From CAZTZY01 sp964617765 (GTDB lineage: Bacteria > Pseudomonadota > Gammaproteobacteria > Pseudomonadales > DT-91), in the NCBI GenBank assembly GCA_964617765.1, contig CAZTZY010000126.1:1-6167 (forward strand): a stretch of DNA of 6,167 bases, given 5' to 3'. Each line of letters starts with the position of its first letter. The stretch's first letter is position 1. The translations under genes were made by a program, and so were the position numbers. Shown in pieces: positions 5,266 through 6,167 of the stretch. Under the pieces are notes generated by a model. That model searched no databases. It was not told the origin of the DNA and worked only from the letters and a program-made list of their open reading frames with translations.

Positions 5266-6105
5266 ATGAAAATGGTTTTCTGTCGTGGCTGTGGAAAAGA
5301 AATACATGAGACAGCACCTAGCTGTCCTCATTGTGGTGCACCTCAAGGTCAAAAAATGGAAATAAATAAAGACTTAGCCATTCCTGATGGGATTAAAGGC
5401 TGGTCTTGGGGAGCATTTTTGCTCAACTGGATTTGGGCGATTGGCAATAAAACATGGGTTGGATTATTTGCCATTATTCCTTATGTCGGATTAATCATGG
5501 CCATCGTTCTTGGCTTTAAAGGTAGGGAATGGGCATGGAAAAATAAAGAATGGGAAAGTATTGATCATTTTAATAGTGTTCAGAAGAAATGGTCTTTTTT
5601 GGGGGTCTCTATTGTCGTGGCCGTATTTGTTATAGGAATTCTTGCCGCAATAGCCATTCCCGCCTATCAAGACTATATGGCGCGCGCAAAAGAGGTAGAG
5701 TATCGAAGTCAGACTGAAGAAGCGTCACAGGAAATTGTTAGCACCGATAACACGCAAAATGGCGCATTTGAGCAAATATCTGAAGCGGCAAAGCAAATAC
5801 AAGAGGGCCCAAGTTTTGATTGCGCCAACGCATCAACAAGCATTGAAAGACAAATCTGCACAAGCCCAGAGCTGTCGAAGCTCGACCTCGAGCTATCAAA
5901 TAATTACAACAATATGCGCGCATCAGATATTGGTAGTGGTGCGCAGCTTGATCTGAAAACAACTCAAGAAAGTTGGATGTTGGCTCGCAATACATGTTCC
6001 GACATGCAATGTATCGTAGATGCATATAAAAAACGATCAAATGAAATTTGCGAAAACTACCCAGTTTTATCTGGTGTATTCCCAGAGTGCACTTATTATG
6101 AGTAA
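5266..6105 (+). CDS. Membrane protein: zinc ribbon, Trp-rich membrane module, pilin-like helix, LprI-like domain
   Basis: This 279-residue protein is a composite. Residues 6-23 form a zinc ribbon (CRGC then CPHC: C6, C9, C20, C23). Residues 43-108 form a Trp-rich membrane module (GWSWGAFLLNWIWAIG, then WVGLFAIIPYVGLIMAIVLG, then KGREWAWKNKEWESIDHF and QKKW). A third hydrophobic segment, 110-133, runs into GILAAIAIPAYQDYMARAK, closely matching the N-terminal helix of type IV pilins, but without a prepilin peptidase site before it. After a linker, residues 184-264 resemble the LprI/DUF1311 domain (FDCANASTSIERQIC, ELSKLDLELSNNY). The domain has cysteines at 186, 198, 244, 249 and 262, and Cys275 follows. 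With the zinc ribbon in the cytoplasm and three membrane passes, the Cys-rich domain would lie in the periplasm. LprI in Mycobacterium inhibits lysozyme; that activity here is only inference. GAGGA (5254-5258) supports the start. Confidence 0.88.
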   Translation: MKMVFCRGCGKEIHETAPSCPHCGAPQGQKMEINKDLAIPDGIKGWSWGAFLLNWIWAIGNKTWVGLFAIIPYVGLIMAIVLGFKGREWAWKNKEWESIDHFNSVQKKWSFLGVSIVVAVFVIGILAAIAIPAYQDYMARAKEVEYRSQTEEASQEIVSTDNTQNGAFEQISEAAKQIQEGPSFDCANASTSIERQICTSPELSKLDLELSNNYNNMRASDIGSGAQLDLKTTQESWMLARNTCSDMQCIVDAYKKRSNEICENYPVLSGVFPECTYYE

Positions 6106-6130
6106 TTAAGTTAATGTAACAATCGTAATG

Positions 6131-6161
6131 GGGGTCTGACTGAATTAATTTTGACCAGTCA
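6131..6161. repeat. Palindromic element at the window's right edge
   Basis: GGGGTCTGAC is followed by arms TGACTG (6137-6142) and CAGTCA (6156-6161), with AATTAATT in the loop. GGTC (6133-6136) can also pair with GACC (6153-6156). Sequences of the GGGGTCTGAC/GTCAGACCCC type are often seen in gammaproteobacterial intergenic repeats and beside REP-associated (IS200-like) transposases. That is recollection of a pattern, not a match I can check, and the element may continue past the window. Confidence 0.35.
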
Positions 6162-6167
6162 ATAGAT

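Overview
The window looks like part of a gammaproteobacterial chromosome of moderate GC content. The grounds are the protein repertoire (a bacterial wax ester synthase/diacylglycerol acyltransferase, a FadE-type acyl-CoA dehydrogenase, a LprI-like protein with a pilin-like helix) and clear Shine-Dalgarno sites. A marine or soil member such as a Cellvibrionaceae relative would fit, but the genus is a guess. Five protein genes are well supported. No tRNA, rRNA, CRISPR array or complete mobile element is visible.

Left part (1-3303), lipid metabolism. A minus-strand WS/DGAT (97-1866), closed by a good intrinsic terminator at 55-87, diverges from a plus-strand acyl-CoA dehydrogenase (2119-3303). 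The 252-bp gap between them holds a cluster of GGGT/ACCC inverted repeats. One gene stores acyl-CoA as neutral lipid and the other is expected to oxidise acyl-CoA, so shared control from the gap is plausible. The acyltransferase carries an unusual basic, serine-rich C-terminal tail of about 107 residues, with a 33-residue internal repeat.

Right part (3304-6167), accessory in character and of mostly unknown function. A small XRE-family regulator (minus, 3459-3746) diverges from a 138-residue protein (3851-4267). That protein resembles the PUA/EVE-like N-terminal domain of McrB-type restriction ATPases but stands alone. The gap between them holds overlapping, oppositely directed promoter-like elements around a perfect inverted repeat, GTGGATT-ATA-AATCCAC, which suggests a self-regulating switch like the controller proteins of restriction systems. 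Next come a putative outer-membrane lipoprotein of unknown function (4297-5136), possibly co-transcribed with the PUA-like gene, and a membrane protein (5266-6105). The membrane protein joins a zinc ribbon, a Trp-rich membrane module, a type IV pilin-like helix and a C-terminal LprI-like domain.

The best candidates for something undescribed are the regulator/PUA-like pair with its operator, the composite zinc-ribbon/pilin-helix/LprI protein, and the repeat-bearing tail of the acyltransferase.
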